From contig NZ_LGCM01000037.1 of the NCBI RefSeq assembly GCF_001306035.1, positions 1 to 64,000 on the forward strand: a stretch of DNA of 64,000 bases, written 5' to 3'. The stretch comes from Levilinea saccharolytica. Lineage in GTDB: Bacteria > Chloroflexota > Anaerolineae > Anaerolineales > Anaerolineaceae. The first letter of the stretch is position 1. The number at the start of each line of letters is the position of its first letter. The notes beneath the pieces were generated by a model that was not told the DNA's origin, made no database searches, and saw nothing but the letters and a program-made list of their open reading frames with translations. This document shows positions 8,909-18,502 of this stretch, in pieces. Both the position numbers and the translations under genes were made by a program.

Positions 8909-10236
8909 CTGGGCGGGTTCACTTTGCGCACTGTCAGGCGTAAGCCGTTGACGGACAGCACTTCCACACGCTCCCCTTCGGCGGCGTGCGGCTGGCCCTC
9001 TTCCACCTCGGCGGCCCACAGCTCGCCCGCCACCTGCACGGTTCCAGCCGGGTGCAGCGCCGTACGAACCACGCCCACCTGACCCGGAAGGGCTTCTCGC
9101 CCGGTGAGTACCGGTGTGCGCTGGGCGCGCAGGGCAAAGGTGACGATGGCCAGGAAGCTGGCCGCCAGGACGATGGAAGTGACCACCACCAGCACAGGCG
9201 AAATGCGCGGCAGGCCGGGGATGCGCACCGAATTAAAGAGGATCAAGGCCCCCGCGATGAGCGAAATGGCCCCCGCGGCGCTGAGCATGCCCACGGTGGG
9301 GGTTTTCACCTCCAGCACGAAGAGCACAAAGGCCACGCCGATAAAGAGAATGCCGAACCAGTTGACCGGCAGAATCCCCAGGCCGTAGACCGCCAGCAGG
9401 ATGCACACCACGCCGATGAAACCGGCCACCCAGCCGCCGGGACTGGAGAGTTCGATCATCAAGGCCCAAATGCCGGTGGAAAGCAGCAGAAACACCAGAT
9501 TGGGGTTGATCAGCAGTTGCAGTACGTTTTCGATCAGCGACGCGCGAATTTCCACCAGCTGCGCCCCGGCGGTGGTCAGGGTCACGCTGCCGCTGTCTAG
9601 CTCCACCGTGCGGCCGTCCATCTGCTCCAGTAAATCCTGCACATCGAAGGCTTTGTAATCCACCAGGCCGATGGCCAGGGCTTCTTCCACAGTCACGGCT
9701 TTGGCGGAATCAATCATATCTTCCGCCAGACGGGTGGCTTCGGGCGGGCGGTTGGCGGTCAGCGCGCGCACAGAGGCCTTGAGCGATTCCTTCACCTTGG
9801 CCTGCATGGTCTCTTCAATATCCTCACCCTGCCCGCCCACCGGGCTGGCCGCGCCGATGGTCGTTTCGGGGGCCATCGCAGCGACGTGCCCCGCCATCGT
9901 GATCAGCGCACCGGCTGAGCTGGCGGCGGCGTTGCGTGGGGAAACATACACGGCCACCGGCACGGGGCTGGAGCGGATGGTCTGCACAATGCGTTCCATG
10001 GTGTCAATCGCCCCGCCGGGGGTGTCGAGCTGCAAGACCACCACGCTGGCGTTTTGCTCATCTGCGGCGCGTAAACCGCGTTCCAGATATTCCACCAGCA
10101 CCGGGGTGATGGGCCCGCGGAAAGTGAGCACCACCGCCTGGGGGGCGCTGCTTTGAGCCTGGGCAGGGATGACGCTCAGAACCCAAAAGATGCAGAAGAA
10201 GACCAGCCACAGCCGTGAAGCCATTCGTGATTTCAT
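8905..10236 (-). CDS. NfeD-family membrane-bound serine protease (ClpP class)
   Basis: The 443-residue long-form NfeD protein has a signal peptide (residues 1-27, ending near SVIPAQAQ), a ClpP/crotonase-fold protease domain with LDTPGGAIDTMERIV and the catalytic-serine region RNAAASSAGALITMAGH, then four or five membrane helices and a C-terminal OB-fold NfeD domain. The family is linked to stomatin-type membrane proteins and membrane quality control. The start at 10236 is chosen because GGAGGA precedes ATGAAATCACG; longer in-frame starts lack this. A second, short NfeD gene lies beside a slipin gene at 40.4 kb. It is divergent from dnaK. Confidence 0.88.
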   Translation of the reverse strand: MKSRMASRLWLVFFCIFWVLSVIPAQAQSSAPQAVVLTFRGPITPVLVEYLERGLRAADEQNASVVVLQLDTPGGAIDTMERIVQTIRSSPVPVAVYVSPRNAAASSAGALITMAGHVAAMAPETTIGAASPVGGQGEDIEETMQAKVKESLKASVRALTANRPPEATRLAEDMIDSAKAVTVEEALAIGLVDYKAFDVQDLLEQMDGRTVELDSGSVTLTTAGAQLVEIRASLIENVLQLLINPNLVFLLLSTGIWALMIELSSPGGWVAGFIGVVCILLAVYGLGILPVNWFGILFIGVAFVLFVLEVKTPTVGMLSAAGAISLIAGALILFNSVRIPGLPRISPVLVVVTSIVLAASFLAIVTFALRAQRTPVLTGREALPGQVGVVRTALHPAGTVQVAGELWAAEVEEGQPHAAEGERVEVLSVNGLRLTVRKVNPPS

Positions 10237-10252
10237 AACGTCCTCCGCTTTC

Positions 10253-10258
10253 ATTATA
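10253..10258 (-). promoter_or_regulatory. -10 element for the NfeD gene
   Basis: Read on the minus strand, TATAAT lies 17 bases upstream of the ATG at 10236, with the GGAGGA site between them. No good -35 hexamer is seen at the usual spacing, so this is a partial promoter call. Confidence 0.4.
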
Positions 10259-10406
10259 ACGTGAAGTTGTCCAAACCCCATGCGCCGTGTCACACCTTGG
10301 GCTGGCAGGCCGGGCTTAACAAATTTCCTATAGATCGTTAATACCCTTCGTATGGGGGGCGGGTAAGCTAAACCTGAGAAGTTCTTTGCGAAAGGAGTGC
10401 AGAACA

Positions 10407-12257
10407 ATGGGAAAAATTATCGGTATTGACCTGGGAACCACCAACAGCGTGGTAGCCGTGATGGAAGGCGGAGACCCGGTGGTCATCACCACCGCAGAAG
10501 GATCGCGGCTGTGTCCATCGGTGGTGGCGTTTAACAAAAATGGAGAACGACTGGTGGGGCTTTCTGCCAAGCGCCAGGCGGTGATTAACCCGGAAAACAC
10601 GGTGTTCTCGGTGAAGCGTTTCATGGGCCGCCGTTACGATGAAGTGCAGCAAGAGCGTCAGATGGTGCCTTACCGCGTGGTGAGCGGCCCGGCGGGGGAT
10701 GCGCGCGTGTCCATCCCCATGAACCGGCGCGAATACACCCCGCAGGAGATTTCGGCCATGATCCTGGCCAAGCTGAAGGCAGACGCCGAGGCTTATTTGG
10801 GCCAGCCGGTGACCCAGGCGGTCATCACCGTTCCGGCGTATTTTAACGACAGTCAGCGTCAGGCCACCAAAGACGCGGGCCGGATTGCCGGTCTGGAGGT
10901 ACTGCGCATCATCAACGAGCCCACCGCTTCAGCCCTGGCGTATGGGTTGGAAAAGAAACGCAACGAAAAAATACTGGTGTTCGACCTGGGCGGCGGTACC
11001 TTTGACGTCAGCGTTTTGGAGGTGGGCGAAGGTGTGTTTGAAGTCAAAGCCACCCACGGTGATACCCACCTGGGCGGGGACGACTGGGATGAGCGCGTGG
11101 TGCAGTGGCTGGCCGACACCTTCCAAAAGAACGAAAGCATTGATTTGCGCGCCGACCGTCAGGCCCTGCAGCGCCTGCGCGAGGCGGCCGAGAAGGCTAA
11201 GATTGAGCTTTCCAGCGTAATGGAGACCGAGATCAACCTGCCCTACATCACCGCCGATGCCAGCGGCCCGCGCCATTTGCAGATCAGCCTCAACCGCGCC
11301 CGCTTTGAAGAGCTGACCCGCGATTTAGTTGAGCGGCTGCGTGCCCCATTGGAAAGCGCGCTGCGCGATGCGGGTCTGAAAGCGGCGGAGATTGACGAAG
11401 TGGTATTGGTGGGCGGCTCTACGCGCATGCCCATGGTGCAAGATTTTGTGCGGGGTTTGGTGGGCAAAGAGCCCAACAAGAGCGTTAACCCGGATGAAGT
11501 CGTGGCGGTCGGCGCGGCCATTCAGGGCGGCGTTTTGGGCGGTGAAGTGCAGGATGTGCTTCTGCTGGATGTGACCCCCCTGTCGCTGGGTCTGGAGACC
11601 CTGGGCGGGGTAATGACGCCCTTGATTGAACGCAACACCACCATCCCCACCCGCAAGAGTCAGGTGTTCTCCACCGCCGAAGACGGCCAGACGGCTGTGG
11701 ATGTGCATGTGCTGCAAGGCGAGCGCCCGATGGCCGCCGACAACATGAGTCTGGGCCGCTTCCGCCTGGACGGCATCCCACCCGCCCCGCGCGGCACGCC
11801 GCAGGTGGAGGTGACCTTTGATATGGACGCCAACGGCATTTTGAACGTTTCGGCGCGCGATCAGGCCAGCGGACGCGAACAGCGTGTGACCATCACCGCT
11901 TCGACGCAATTGAGTACCGCCGAGGTGGAACGCATGGTGCGCGAGGCGCAGACCAACGCCGCCGAAGATCAGCACCGCCGCGAACTGGCCGAAGCCCGCA
12001 ACCTGGCCGACAACCTGCTGTATCAGGCCGAGAAGGTTTTGGGCGCAGGCGGCGTATCGGGGATGCAGCGCACCGAGCTGCAAAACCGCATCAACGAACT
12101 GCGCCAGGCGTCTGGCGGCAGCGACCTGAGCCGCATTCGTCAACTGAGCGAGGCCCTGCAGCGGGCTTTGCAGAACCAACCCGCCGCGGCCGCCGATCAG
12201 CCCGCAGCGGAGAATGGGGAGCCTGAGGTGGTGGACGGAGAATTCCGCGACGCCTGA
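10407..12257 (+). CDS. dnaK: Chaperone protein DnaK (Hsp70)
   Basis: This is the ATP-dependent cytoplasmic chaperone for protein folding and stress repair. The 616-residue product shows all Hsp70 signatures: [15 protein letters not shown] at the N-terminus, [16 protein letters not shown] near residue 192, [17 protein letters not shown] near 330, the linker [17 protein letters not shown], and a substrate-binding domain with an acidic C-terminal tail ([12 protein letters not shown]). The ATG at 10407 follows AAAGGAGTGC. No grpE or dnaJ is adjacent and no CIRCE element (TTAGCACTC-N9-GAGTGCTAA) is visible upstream, so its heat control is not evident from this sequence. Confidence 0.96.
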   Translation: MGKIIGIDLGTTNSVVAVMEGGDPVVITTAEGSRLCPSVVAFNKNGERLVGLSAKRQAVINPENTVFSVKRFMGRRYDEVQQERQMVPYRVVSGPAGDARVSIPMNRREYTPQEISAMILAKLKADAEAYLGQPVTQAVITVPAYFNDSQRQATKDAGRIAGLEVLRIINEPTASALAYGLEKKRNEKILVFDLGGGTFDVSVLEVGEGVFEVKATHGDTHLGGDDWDERVVQWLADTFQKNESIDLRADRQALQRLREAAEKAKIELSSVMETEINLPYITADASGPRHLQISLNRARFEELTRDLVERLRAPLESALRDAGLKAAEIDEVVLVGGSTRMPMVQDFVRGLVGKEPNKSVNPDEVVAVGAAIQGGVLGGEVQDVLLLDVTPLSLGLETLGGVMTPLIERNTTIPTRKSQVFSTAEDGQTAVDVHVLQGERPMAADNMSLGRFRLDGIPPAPRGTPQVEVTFDMDANGILNVSARDQASGREQRVTITASTQLSTAEVERMVREAQTNAAEDQHRRELAEARNLADNLLYQAEKVLGAGGVSGMQRTELQNRINELRQASGGSDLSRIRQLSEALQRALQNQPAAAADQPAAENGEPEVVDGEFRDA

Positions 12258-12616
12258 GCTGCCGCACGGCAGGGCGCGCGTCAATTCAGTTTATCGGTAA
12301 GCACCGCACGGGTCCGGGCGTTCCCTCAGGGGGGCGTCCGGACTTCGTGATTCCGGCGTTTTCTTGAAGATTTCGGTAATTGTTGACCCAAAATGCGCAT
12401 TTTATCGCTTTTTACCCGCTTTCCCTGATTGATCTATCCAAAATAATAGCTACAATAAAAATGGAACAATACTTGCAAGACTTTTTTTTCGGTCTTGATT
12501 AAGATAGAATTTATCAACGTATCGCGCGGGAACTGTCCGGGGTGTTTCAGCGTCTATGAGGTATCGGCTGCCAGCGAATGGATCGCCCTTGCAGCCCATT
12601 TCGAAAGGAGAATGTG
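12258..12616. other. Intergenic region dnaK to Ig-domain lipoprotein
   Basis: This 359-base gap holds a hairpin at 12312-12343 (GTCCGGGCG / CGTCCGGAC, loop 14) with no clean T-run, possibly the dnaK terminator. An AT-rich stretch follows (12360-12520) with an imperfect hairpin whose loop is eight T residues (CAAGAC...GTCTTG, 12476-12497). No open reading frame with a good start site was seen. The long gap probably carries the promoter and leader of the downstream lipoprotein gene. Confidence 0.5.
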
Positions 12617-13894
12617 ATGTTGAAGCGAATTTCCCCCACTTTCTTAATGGTACTGGTGGTGATTCTGAGCCTATCGGCCTGCAACCTGCCGGGCATGCCC
12701 GCCGACGGCGGCAGCCTGGATCCGAACGCGATGAACACGGCGGTGGTGCAAACCGTGTCTGCCCAGCAGACGCAGTTTGCTTTTGACTCTTTGGTGCAGG
12801 AGCTGACCCGCGTGGCACAGACCACGCCCGACGCAGGGGAAGCCCCCAGCGGCGGCTTCACGGCCACCCCCACCTCCATTCCCAGCATGACCCTGGCGCC
12901 TTCGCAGACCCTGCCGCCCACTCAGACTCTGGCCCCCACCTCGACGGCGGTGCCGACCCTGACCGCGGTCCCCTGGACGCCGACGCCCATCGCCACCAAC
13001 ACCATTGCCGTGCCCTGTTACCGGGCGCAGTTCATCTCGGATGTGACCATCCCCGACGGCACCAAGATGCAGGCCAACCAGTCCTTCACCAAGACCTGGC
13101 GGCTGAAGAATTCGGGCAGCTGCAACTGGACCAACGAATTTGATCTGGTCTTTGACAGCGGCAACGCCATGAGCGGCCCGGCTTCGCAGAAGCTGCCCGC
13201 CACCATCCGCCCCGGCGACTCGGTGGATCTGTCGGTTTCGCTGAAGGCGCCTTCCTCCAGCGGCTCATACACAGGCAACTGGAAACTGCGCAGCTCCAAC
13301 GGGGTGCTCTTTGGGCTGGGCGCCAACGCCAACAACCCCTTCTGGGTCAAGATTGAAGTCGGCGACACCGACCCCGGGAGCTGGGACAGCGACCACCCGC
13401 GCGATTTTGCCTATAACTACTGCCAGGCCATCTGGCGCACCAGCAAGGGCCAGATCTCCTGCCCCAGCGATGGGGATAACACCTCCACCGGCTCGGTGCG
13501 GCGTTCCAAGACCCCCAAGCTGGAAGACGGCTATCAGGAAGATGAAATGGCCATCATTGTAGCCCCCAATTCGGGCGACAGCGGCTACATTGTGGGGCGC
13601 TTCCCCGCCCTGAAGATCCGCGACGGTGATCACTTCCGCACGACCGTGGGCTGCATGAACGAAGCCACTGACTGCGACGTGACCTTCCGGGTGAGCTACG
13701 CGCTGGAGGGCGAGACCTCCACTAAAAACCTGGGGTCGTGGGATGAAGAATACGACGGCGACTGGACCACGATTGATATTGACCTGTCGGAATTTGCGGG
13801 CAAGCGCATTGAACTCTATCTGCGGGTGAACAACAACGGCTCTTCCAAGGATGACCGTGTGTTCTGGCTGGTTCCGGTGGTGTTCAAGCCTTAA
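12617..13894 (+). CDS. Lipoprotein with NBR1-type Ig-like domain
   Basis: The 425-residue product has a lipoprotein signal peptide with lipobox SLSAC (Cys22), then a long Thr/Pro-rich linker (about residues 75-130). Residues 135-250 match the NBR1 Ig-like domain: FISDVTIPDGTKMQANQSF, TWRLKNSGSCNW, and GSYTGNWKLRSSNGVLFG. A further beta-rich domain occupies residues 255-425 and may bind a ligand; its function is not recognised. AAAGGAGAATGTG precedes the ATG at 12617. Such Ig-domain lipoproteins are common in Anaerolineae and are presumed to sit on the outer surface. Confidence 0.82.
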   Translation: MLKRISPTFLMVLVVILSLSACNLPGMPADGGSLDPNAMNTAVVQTVSAQQTQFAFDSLVQELTRVAQTTPDAGEAPSGGFTATPTSIPSMTLAPSQTLPPTQTLAPTSTAVPTLTAVPWTPTPIATNTIAVPCYRAQFISDVTIPDGTKMQANQSFTKTWRLKNSGSCNWTNEFDLVFDSGNAMSGPASQKLPATIRPGDSVDLSVSLKAPSSSGSYTGNWKLRSSNGVLFGLGANANNPFWVKIEVGDTDPGSWDSDHPRDFAYNYCQAIWRTSKGQISCPSDGDNTSTGSVRRSKTPKLEDGYQEDEMAIIVAPNSGDSGYIVGRFPALKIRDGDHFRTTVGCMNEATDCDVTFRVSYALEGETSTKNLGSWDEEYDGDWTTIDIDLSEFAGKRIELYLRVNNNGSSKDDRVFWLVPVVFKP

Positions 13895-14048
13895 TCGTAT
13901 CAAAATAGCGCGGCGCTCTTGCCCCTGGGTCAGGGCGCCGCGCAGGGTTCAAAAGTTAGCAAGGCAAGCTGCGGATCAGCCCGCTGCGGTGGGTGGGCTG
14001 CCGGTGAACAAACCTGAAAGGGTTTGTGCGAGACCTAAGGAGGGCCAA

Positions 14049-15404
14049 ATGTTTTCCATTTTTAGCAAAAGCAGTTTTAAGCTCATTCAGGGATTGGTGG
14101 CTCTGGCGGTGGTGTTGGGGGTTTTGCTCCCCAATCCTCAGCCGATCGCGGCCTACACCATCCCCACCTTTTCCATCCTGGAAGTGGTTGAAGACGCCAG
14201 TGTGAAGATTCAGACCGCCAATTTCCCCGCCGGACAGATTTTCACCGTGCGCATGGGGAAATACGGCACGCTGGCCATTGGCGGCGTGGTGGTCGCCACC
14301 ACCAATTCGGGCGCGGGCGGCGCTTTTCAGGAGACCTACACCATTCCCGATTCTCTCAAGGGCGATTACCGCATCGCCATTCGCATGGACAGCCCGGACG
14401 GCTACTACAGCTATAACTGGTTCGTGAACAACACGGATGCAGCCCCGACCCCCGGTTCGGGTTCCAGCTACACCGGCATCCCCACCTTCTCCATCCTGGA
14501 AGTGGCGACTGATGACACGGTAAAGATCCGCACCAATAATTTCCCCAAGGATCAAACCTTCACCGTGCGCATGGGCGTGTACGGCACCCTGGGTGTGGGC
14601 GGTGTGGTGGTTGCCACCACCAATTCGGGCGCGGGCGGGGCTTTTGAAGAGACCTACACCATCCCCGATTCGCTCAAGGGCGATCAGCGCATCGCCATCC
14701 GCATGGACAGCACCGCCGGGTACTATGCCTACAACTGGTTCTGGAATAACACCACCAGCGGCGGCTCCAGCGGCGGCAGCGGCTCCAGCTATACGGGCAT
14801 CCCCACCTTCTCCATTCAAGAAGTGGCCGCGGATGACACCGTGAAGATCCGCACCAATAATTTCCCGGCGGGCTATGAATTCAAGGTGCGCATGGGCGAA
14901 TACGGCACCCTGGGTGTGGGCGGCGTGGTCGTGGCCACCACCAATTCGGGGGCGGGCGGGGTCTTTGAGGAGACCTACACCATCCCCGATTCGCTCAAGG
15001 GCCGCACGCGCATCGCCATCCGCCTGGAGGCGGCTGAGGGCTTTTATGCCTACAACTGGTTCTGGAACAACACCACCAGCGGCGGCTCCAGCAGCGGCAG
15101 CGGTTCCAGCTACACGGGCATCCCCACCTTCTCCATCAAGGCGGTGGTGAAGGATGACACCGTCACCGTGACGACCAACAATTTCCCGGCGGACACGGAT
15201 TTCACCGTGCGCATGGGTGCGTACGGCACGCTGGCGGCGGGCGGCGTGGTGGTTGCCAGCTTCAATTCGGGCACGGGCGGGGCCTTTGAACAGACCTTCA
15301 CCATCCCCGACGGGCTGAAAGGCAGCAGCCGCATCGCCATTCGTGCCGACAGCTCGCTGGGCTATTACGCCTACAACTGGTTCTGGAACAACTCCACCGA
15401 TTAA
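14049..15404 (+). CDS. Secreted protein of four tandem 105-107 residue repeats
   Basis: The 451-residue product has a signal peptide (residues 1-36, ending QPIAA), followed by four nearly identical beta-rich repeats starting YTGIPTFSI, each containing TFTVRMG-YGTL, GGVVVATTNSGAGG and YTIPDSLKG, and ending in AYNWFWNN. Gly/Ser linkers (GGSSGGSGSS) join the repeats. DNA repeat units begin at 14154, 14469, 14790 and 15111, giving periods of 315, 321 and 321 bases. AAGGAGG precedes the ATG at 14049. It is likely an exported surface or matrix protein; no enzymatic motif is seen. The repeat family is not one I can name. Confidence 0.82.
   Translation: MFSIFSKSSFKLIQGLVALAVVLGVLLPNPQPIAAYTIPTFSILEVVEDASVKIQTANFPAGQIFTVRMGKYGTLAIGGVVVATTNSGAGGAFQETYTIPDSLKGDYRIAIRMDSPDGYYSYNWFVNNTDAAPTPGSGSSYTGIPTFSILEVATDDTVKIRTNNFPKDQTFTVRMGVYGTLGVGGVVVATTNSGAGGAFEETYTIPDSLKGDQRIAIRMDSTAGYYAYNWFWNNTTSGGSSGGSGSSYTGIPTFSIQEVAADDTVKIRTNNFPAGYEFKVRMGEYGTLGVGGVVVATTNSGAGGVFEETYTIPDSLKGRTRIAIRLEAAEGFYAYNWFWNNTTSGGSSSGSGSSYTGIPTFSIKAVVKDDTVTVTTNNFPADTDFTVRMGAYGTLAAGGVVVASFNSGTGGAFEQTFTIPDGLKGSSRIAIRADSSLGYYAYNWFWNNSTD
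14154..15392 (+). repeat. Four in-frame tandem repeats of 315-321 bp
   Basis: The units begin at 14154, 14469, 14790 and 15111. Units 2-4 are highly similar at DNA level; long stretches such as the codons for GGVVVATTNSGAGG are almost unchanged. Such an array can expand or contract by recombination. Confidence 0.9.
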
Positions 15405-15432
15405 TCGACACCATCCAACCGGTGAATCCAAA

Positions 15433-15465
15433 GGGCTGCCCGAGTAGAATTGGGCAGCCCTTTTT
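15433..15465. terminator. Terminator between convergent genes
   Basis: GGGCTGCCC (15433-15441) pairs with GGGCAGCCC (15452-15460), followed by TTTTT on the plus strand and TTT on the minus strand. It terminates the repeat-protein gene and may also serve the convergent membrane protein gene ending at 15491. Confidence 0.88.
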
Positions 15466-15490
15466 GATTTAAATTTCCGTTAGCCGCGGG

Positions 15491-17833
15491 TCAGGGCAGA
15501 TAGGCAAAGTACAGTTCGTTGCCGTAGGCCAGCAGCACCAGGCGGTTGGGGGTGATGGTGAAAGCGGTGATTTTGCCGCGCAGGGCGGGGTAATCGGCGG
15601 TGGCGCGGGGCTGAATCTGGCGCACCAGATTCAGGCGCAGGCTGAAGGTGAAGACGGAGCGGCTGGCGGCATCTAACAGGTAGATGGCGGGTTCCGGCGG
15701 CGGGGTGGAGCGCATCTGGGTGATTTGCGTTCCGGCGGGGAAGGTAAAGACCGGGGCTTGATTTCCGCTGCGCGTATCTTGCAGGGGGGCGTTTTCGTCA
15801 CAGGTGGTTTTGCCGCTGACGGTGAAGGTGCGGAAGGTGCAGTTAATGATGCGGCCTGACGGCGTGCTGAGGAACAGATTCTGGTTGTAATACACAAGAT
15901 CGTTGACCTCAGCCAGGTCGGGCACTTGCTGGTCAAAGAACAGCCCCGGCGGTGAGAACACCAGCCCGACCACGCCTTCGTCCTGGTTGCGGGGGTAGAC
16001 CCACACCTGATCTTTCTCTTGGTCCAGCACATACAGCACCTGCTGGCGGAAATCAATGGCTGAAATGGAGCCCCATTGGGTGTCGGGCGGGGTCAGGGAT
16101 TGGCTTTCGGGGGGCTTGTTGGCCCCGCAGTACACCAGGTTGCCGCCCGCGTCCATGGCCAGCAGGGTGTAATCGCTGATCCCGGCGGGGATGAGGGCCA
16201 GATCAATCAATTTATCCACGGTGATCAGGCCGTAAGAGCCGGGGCCGCAGGTGAAGCTGTTATCCACTTCGTAGGTCTGCCCCGAAAGGTACAGCCGGAA
16301 AACCCGCCCGCTGGATTGATCCAGCAGGAAAATTTCGCTGTTGTTGGCGGCGATACGGATGAATTGGGCTGTGCTGGTGAAGCCGGAGGACACTAGGGGG
16401 ACGAAATCCAGGCGGGTGATGCCGTCCAGTTGATCCAGGGCCTGTGTGGCCTCGCTGCGCAGGCTGCTGGCCTCGGCGCTTTCGCCGTATTCCTGGGCTT
16501 TGTCCAACAGGTTAACCACTTGCGCCCAACCGATGCGTTGGGCGTCGCGCTCTTTGCTGTCGCGGGCTTGCTGGGCCAGGGCAGCGGCCTGCTGAACGTA
16601 GCTTTCAAATTGCTGCGTCCGTCCGCTGGGGCCGAACAGGTACACCGTGGCGGCGATGGCCACCACCACCAGCGGCACGGCGATGGCAATGAAGAGCATG
16701 GCGTTGCGGCTCGGCCCGCCGCTGCTGTCTTCGCTTTGGGGCAGGGCCTGATTCAGGAATTTCTGCGCGCTTTGCTGGACTCGCTGACCCCAGCGGCTGG
16801 CCCCAAACCAGACGCGCGCCAGACCCTTGCGCATTTCGGGGCTGATGACCGGGCCAGAACGGCGCGGGCGGCGCGGGGTGGGCGGGCTGGGGGGCTGCAG
16901 GCGTTCACCGGTGACGTATACCCCGGCTGGGGCGGGCTCTTCCGCGGCGGCTTCCATGCGCACCGGCTCCGGCACGGGAGCAGGTTGGGCCGGGGAGGCC
17001 GCGCTGAAGGAGGGCTCGGCTGTCGGCGGTGCGCTGATGGGAAATTCGGCTGGGACCGGCGTGCTGAAAGAAGGTTCGGCGGGGGTTGGCACGCTGGCGG
17101 GAGCTTCGATGGGGCTCTGCGGCTGTTCACGCGGTTCTGAGGGAGCCGCCGAACCGGCAGCGCGCGGGCGCAGCCGCCGCAGCAGGCCGCTGCCCGGTTG
17201 GAATTGCAGCAAGGCGGCTTGCAGGTCTCCGCTGGCCTGGGCCATCACCCGGCGGCGGATATTCTCCAGGGTGAAGCGCTCGGCCGTGACTGTCTGGCTG
17301 AAGGCGGGCAAGGGGGTGGGGCTGAGCAGCAGCAATTCGCCGCCCTTGAGCGCGGTTTGCACGAAGCACGGGCTGGCCTTGCGGCTGATGCCCAAACCGC
17401 GCCCGCCACTTTCGCTGTCGGCGATTTCTTGAATTTCTGCGCGCGCCAGCAGCCAGGCGCGTGCCGGGCCGCAAATGGCCACCAACAGGCTGTCGCCGCG
17501 CAGCACCGCCATGCTCAGGCTGATTTCGCTGGCCGTGCCCTGGGCGCGGTTTTGCTCTAAGAGGGTCAGGTTCACCTGTTCGGCGGCGGCGCGCAGCGCG
17601 CCGGTGACTGTGCCGCGCGTGCGGTAAAAGGTATCGCTCAGCTTGCTGTGCAGCATTTCCATGCCCGCTGGGGTGAGGGCCGGCCCGGCACATACCTGAA
17701 ACAGCGCCACCAGGCGGTCTCCGGCGCGGGTGCGGTCGCAGCGCCGCGGGGCCGCGGTGGAAAGCAAGCCCGGCAGCTCGGTTTGGTCTTCGCCGGAAGC
17801 GACATGGATCGGAAGCAGAAACAGGTCTAGCAC
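15491..17833 (-). CDS. Membrane protein with a pseudo-PP2C N-terminal domain and beta-rich extracytoplasmic domain
   Basis: In this 780-residue protein residues 1-210 follow the layout of a PP2C phosphatase but lack its metal-binding acids: the usual GDSR is GPAR (ICGPARAWLLARAEIQEIA), and the usual SDGL is SPTPL (GGELLLLSPTPLPAF). Residues 225-330 are Pro/Ala/Ser-rich and residues about 375-400 form one membrane helix (LFIAIAVPLVVVAIAATVYLF). A coiled-coil-like stretch follows, then a beta-rich, possibly propeller-like domain. The start is GTG at 17833; a TATAAT lies about 60 bases upstream on this strand. The inferred role is a sensor or scaffold that joins a cytoplasmic pseudo-phosphatase to an outside domain. 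Confidence 0.7.
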   Translation of the reverse strand: MLDLFLLPIHVASGEDQTELPGLLSTAAPRRCDRTRAGDRLVALFQVCAGPALTPAGMEMLHSKLSDTFYRTRGTVTGALRAAAEQVNLTLLEQNRAQGTASEISLSMAVLRGDSLLVAICGPARAWLLARAEIQEIADSESGGRGLGISRKASPCFVQTALKGGELLLLSPTPLPAFSQTVTAERFTLENIRRRVMAQASGDLQAALLQFQPGSGLLRRLRPRAAGSAAPSEPREQPQSPIEAPASVPTPAEPSFSTPVPAEFPISAPPTAEPSFSAASPAQPAPVPEPVRMEAAAEEPAPAGVYVTGERLQPPSPPTPRRPRRSGPVISPEMRKGLARVWFGASRWGQRVQQSAQKFLNQALPQSEDSSGGPSRNAMLFIAIAVPLVVVAIAATVYLFGPSGRTQQFESYVQQAAALAQQARDSKERDAQRIGWAQVVNLLDKAQEYGESAEASSLRSEATQALDQLDGITRLDFVPLVSSGFTSTAQFIRIAANNSEIFLLDQSSGRVFRLYLSGQTYEVDNSFTCGPGSYGLITVDKLIDLALIPAGISDYTLLAMDAGGNLVYCGANKPPESQSLTPPDTQWGSISAIDFRQQVLYVLDQEKDQVWVYPRNQDEGVVGLVFSPPGLFFDQQVPDLAEVNDLVYYNQNLFLSTPSGRIINCTFRTFTVSGKTTCDENAPLQDTRSGNQAPVFTFPAGTQITQMRSTPPPEPAIYLLDAASRSVFTFSLRLNLVRQIQPRATADYPALRGKITAFTITPNRLVLLAYGNELYFAYLP

Positions 17834-17896
17834 GGGGAGGCTCCACTTTTCACGGCAGCGCAGCCCAGCGGGCGCGCATGCCTGAGTTGCTTAAAA

Positions 17897-18262
17897 TTAT
17901 ACATCAGCCCACCCTCCTGTGCTTTCCAGCGGGCCGATCCACCCGAAGCGGTTAAAATCCAGCCGCCCCTGCGCGTCAAATTCCACCCCTTCGGCCTCCA
18001 ACAGGCTGCGCTGCATGGAGCTGCCGTAACCGGCGCCGTGCGGGCTGATCTTGCCCTGGGCGTTGATCACCCGCTGCCAGGGCACCTGGGCGGGGCCGGG
18101 GCGGTCTGCCAGGGCGGCCAGGGCATAGCCCACCATGCGGGCAGTGCACCCGCCGGTGATTTTGGCTACCTGACCGTAGGTGGCCACTTTTCCGGCTGGG
18201 ATCTGGCGCACCACGCGGTAGATTTGTTCATATAAAGGAATATCCTGAGGGGCAATGGGCAT
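17897..18262 (-). CDS. Alkyltransferase-like protein (ATL, MGMT fold without the acceptor cysteine)
   Basis: The 121-residue product matches the C-terminal DNA-binding domain of O6-alkylguanine-DNA alkyltransferase: IPAGKVATYGQVA, the helix TARMVGYALAAL with the arginine finger, and VPWQRVINAQGKIS. The catalytic PCHR motif is PWQR, so the methyl-accepting Cys is Trp62 and it cannot repair by transfer. Known ATL proteins bind O6-alkylguanine and hand it to nucleotide excision repair. The start at 18262 is chosen because AGGAGGG precedes it; the longer frame to 18331 is unlikely. Confidence 0.88.
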   Translation of the reverse strand: MPIAPQDIPLYEQIYRVVRQIPAGKVATYGQVAKITGGCTARMVGYALAALADRPGPAQVPWQRVINAQGKISPHGAGYGSSMQRSLLEAEGVEFDAQGRLDFNRFGWIGPLESTGGWADV

Positions 18263-18367
18263 ACGAAAATCCCTCCTGATAGCTGGGCCTGATCTAATCT
18301 TACCATAAGGCCGATTATTCCATGCGCCCATTGGATGCGCGCACTTAAAAACTGTACCGCGGTGCGC

Positions 18368-18395
18368 TTGAATTTGATAGGAATCGGCATATAAT
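18368..18395 (+). promoter_or_regulatory. Promoter of the first NHL-repeat gene
   Basis: TTGAAT (18368-18373), a 16-base spacer and TATAAT (18390-18395) lie about 107 bases before the start codon at 18503. Confidence 0.55.
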
Positions 18396-18502
18396 CAAAG
18401 TTGGGGGTTGATCCGTCACGAACTTTTGATTCCTACAGTTCTGATCCACCACGTTTAGGGGAAAAGTTCGGTCTTTAATCTTTTTTGTTGGGAGGGATAA
18501 CG

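Noticed and set aside
10237-10406. CIRCE or other heat-shock operator upstream of dnaK
   Set aside because: No TTAGCACTC-N9-GAGTGCTAA or close variant was found; a TTAACA-N17-TAATAC pair is too poor to call.
14154-15404. Repeats considered as a CRISPR array
   Set aside because: Units are about 320 bp, in-frame and coding; no short repeat-spacer pattern occurs anywhere in the window.
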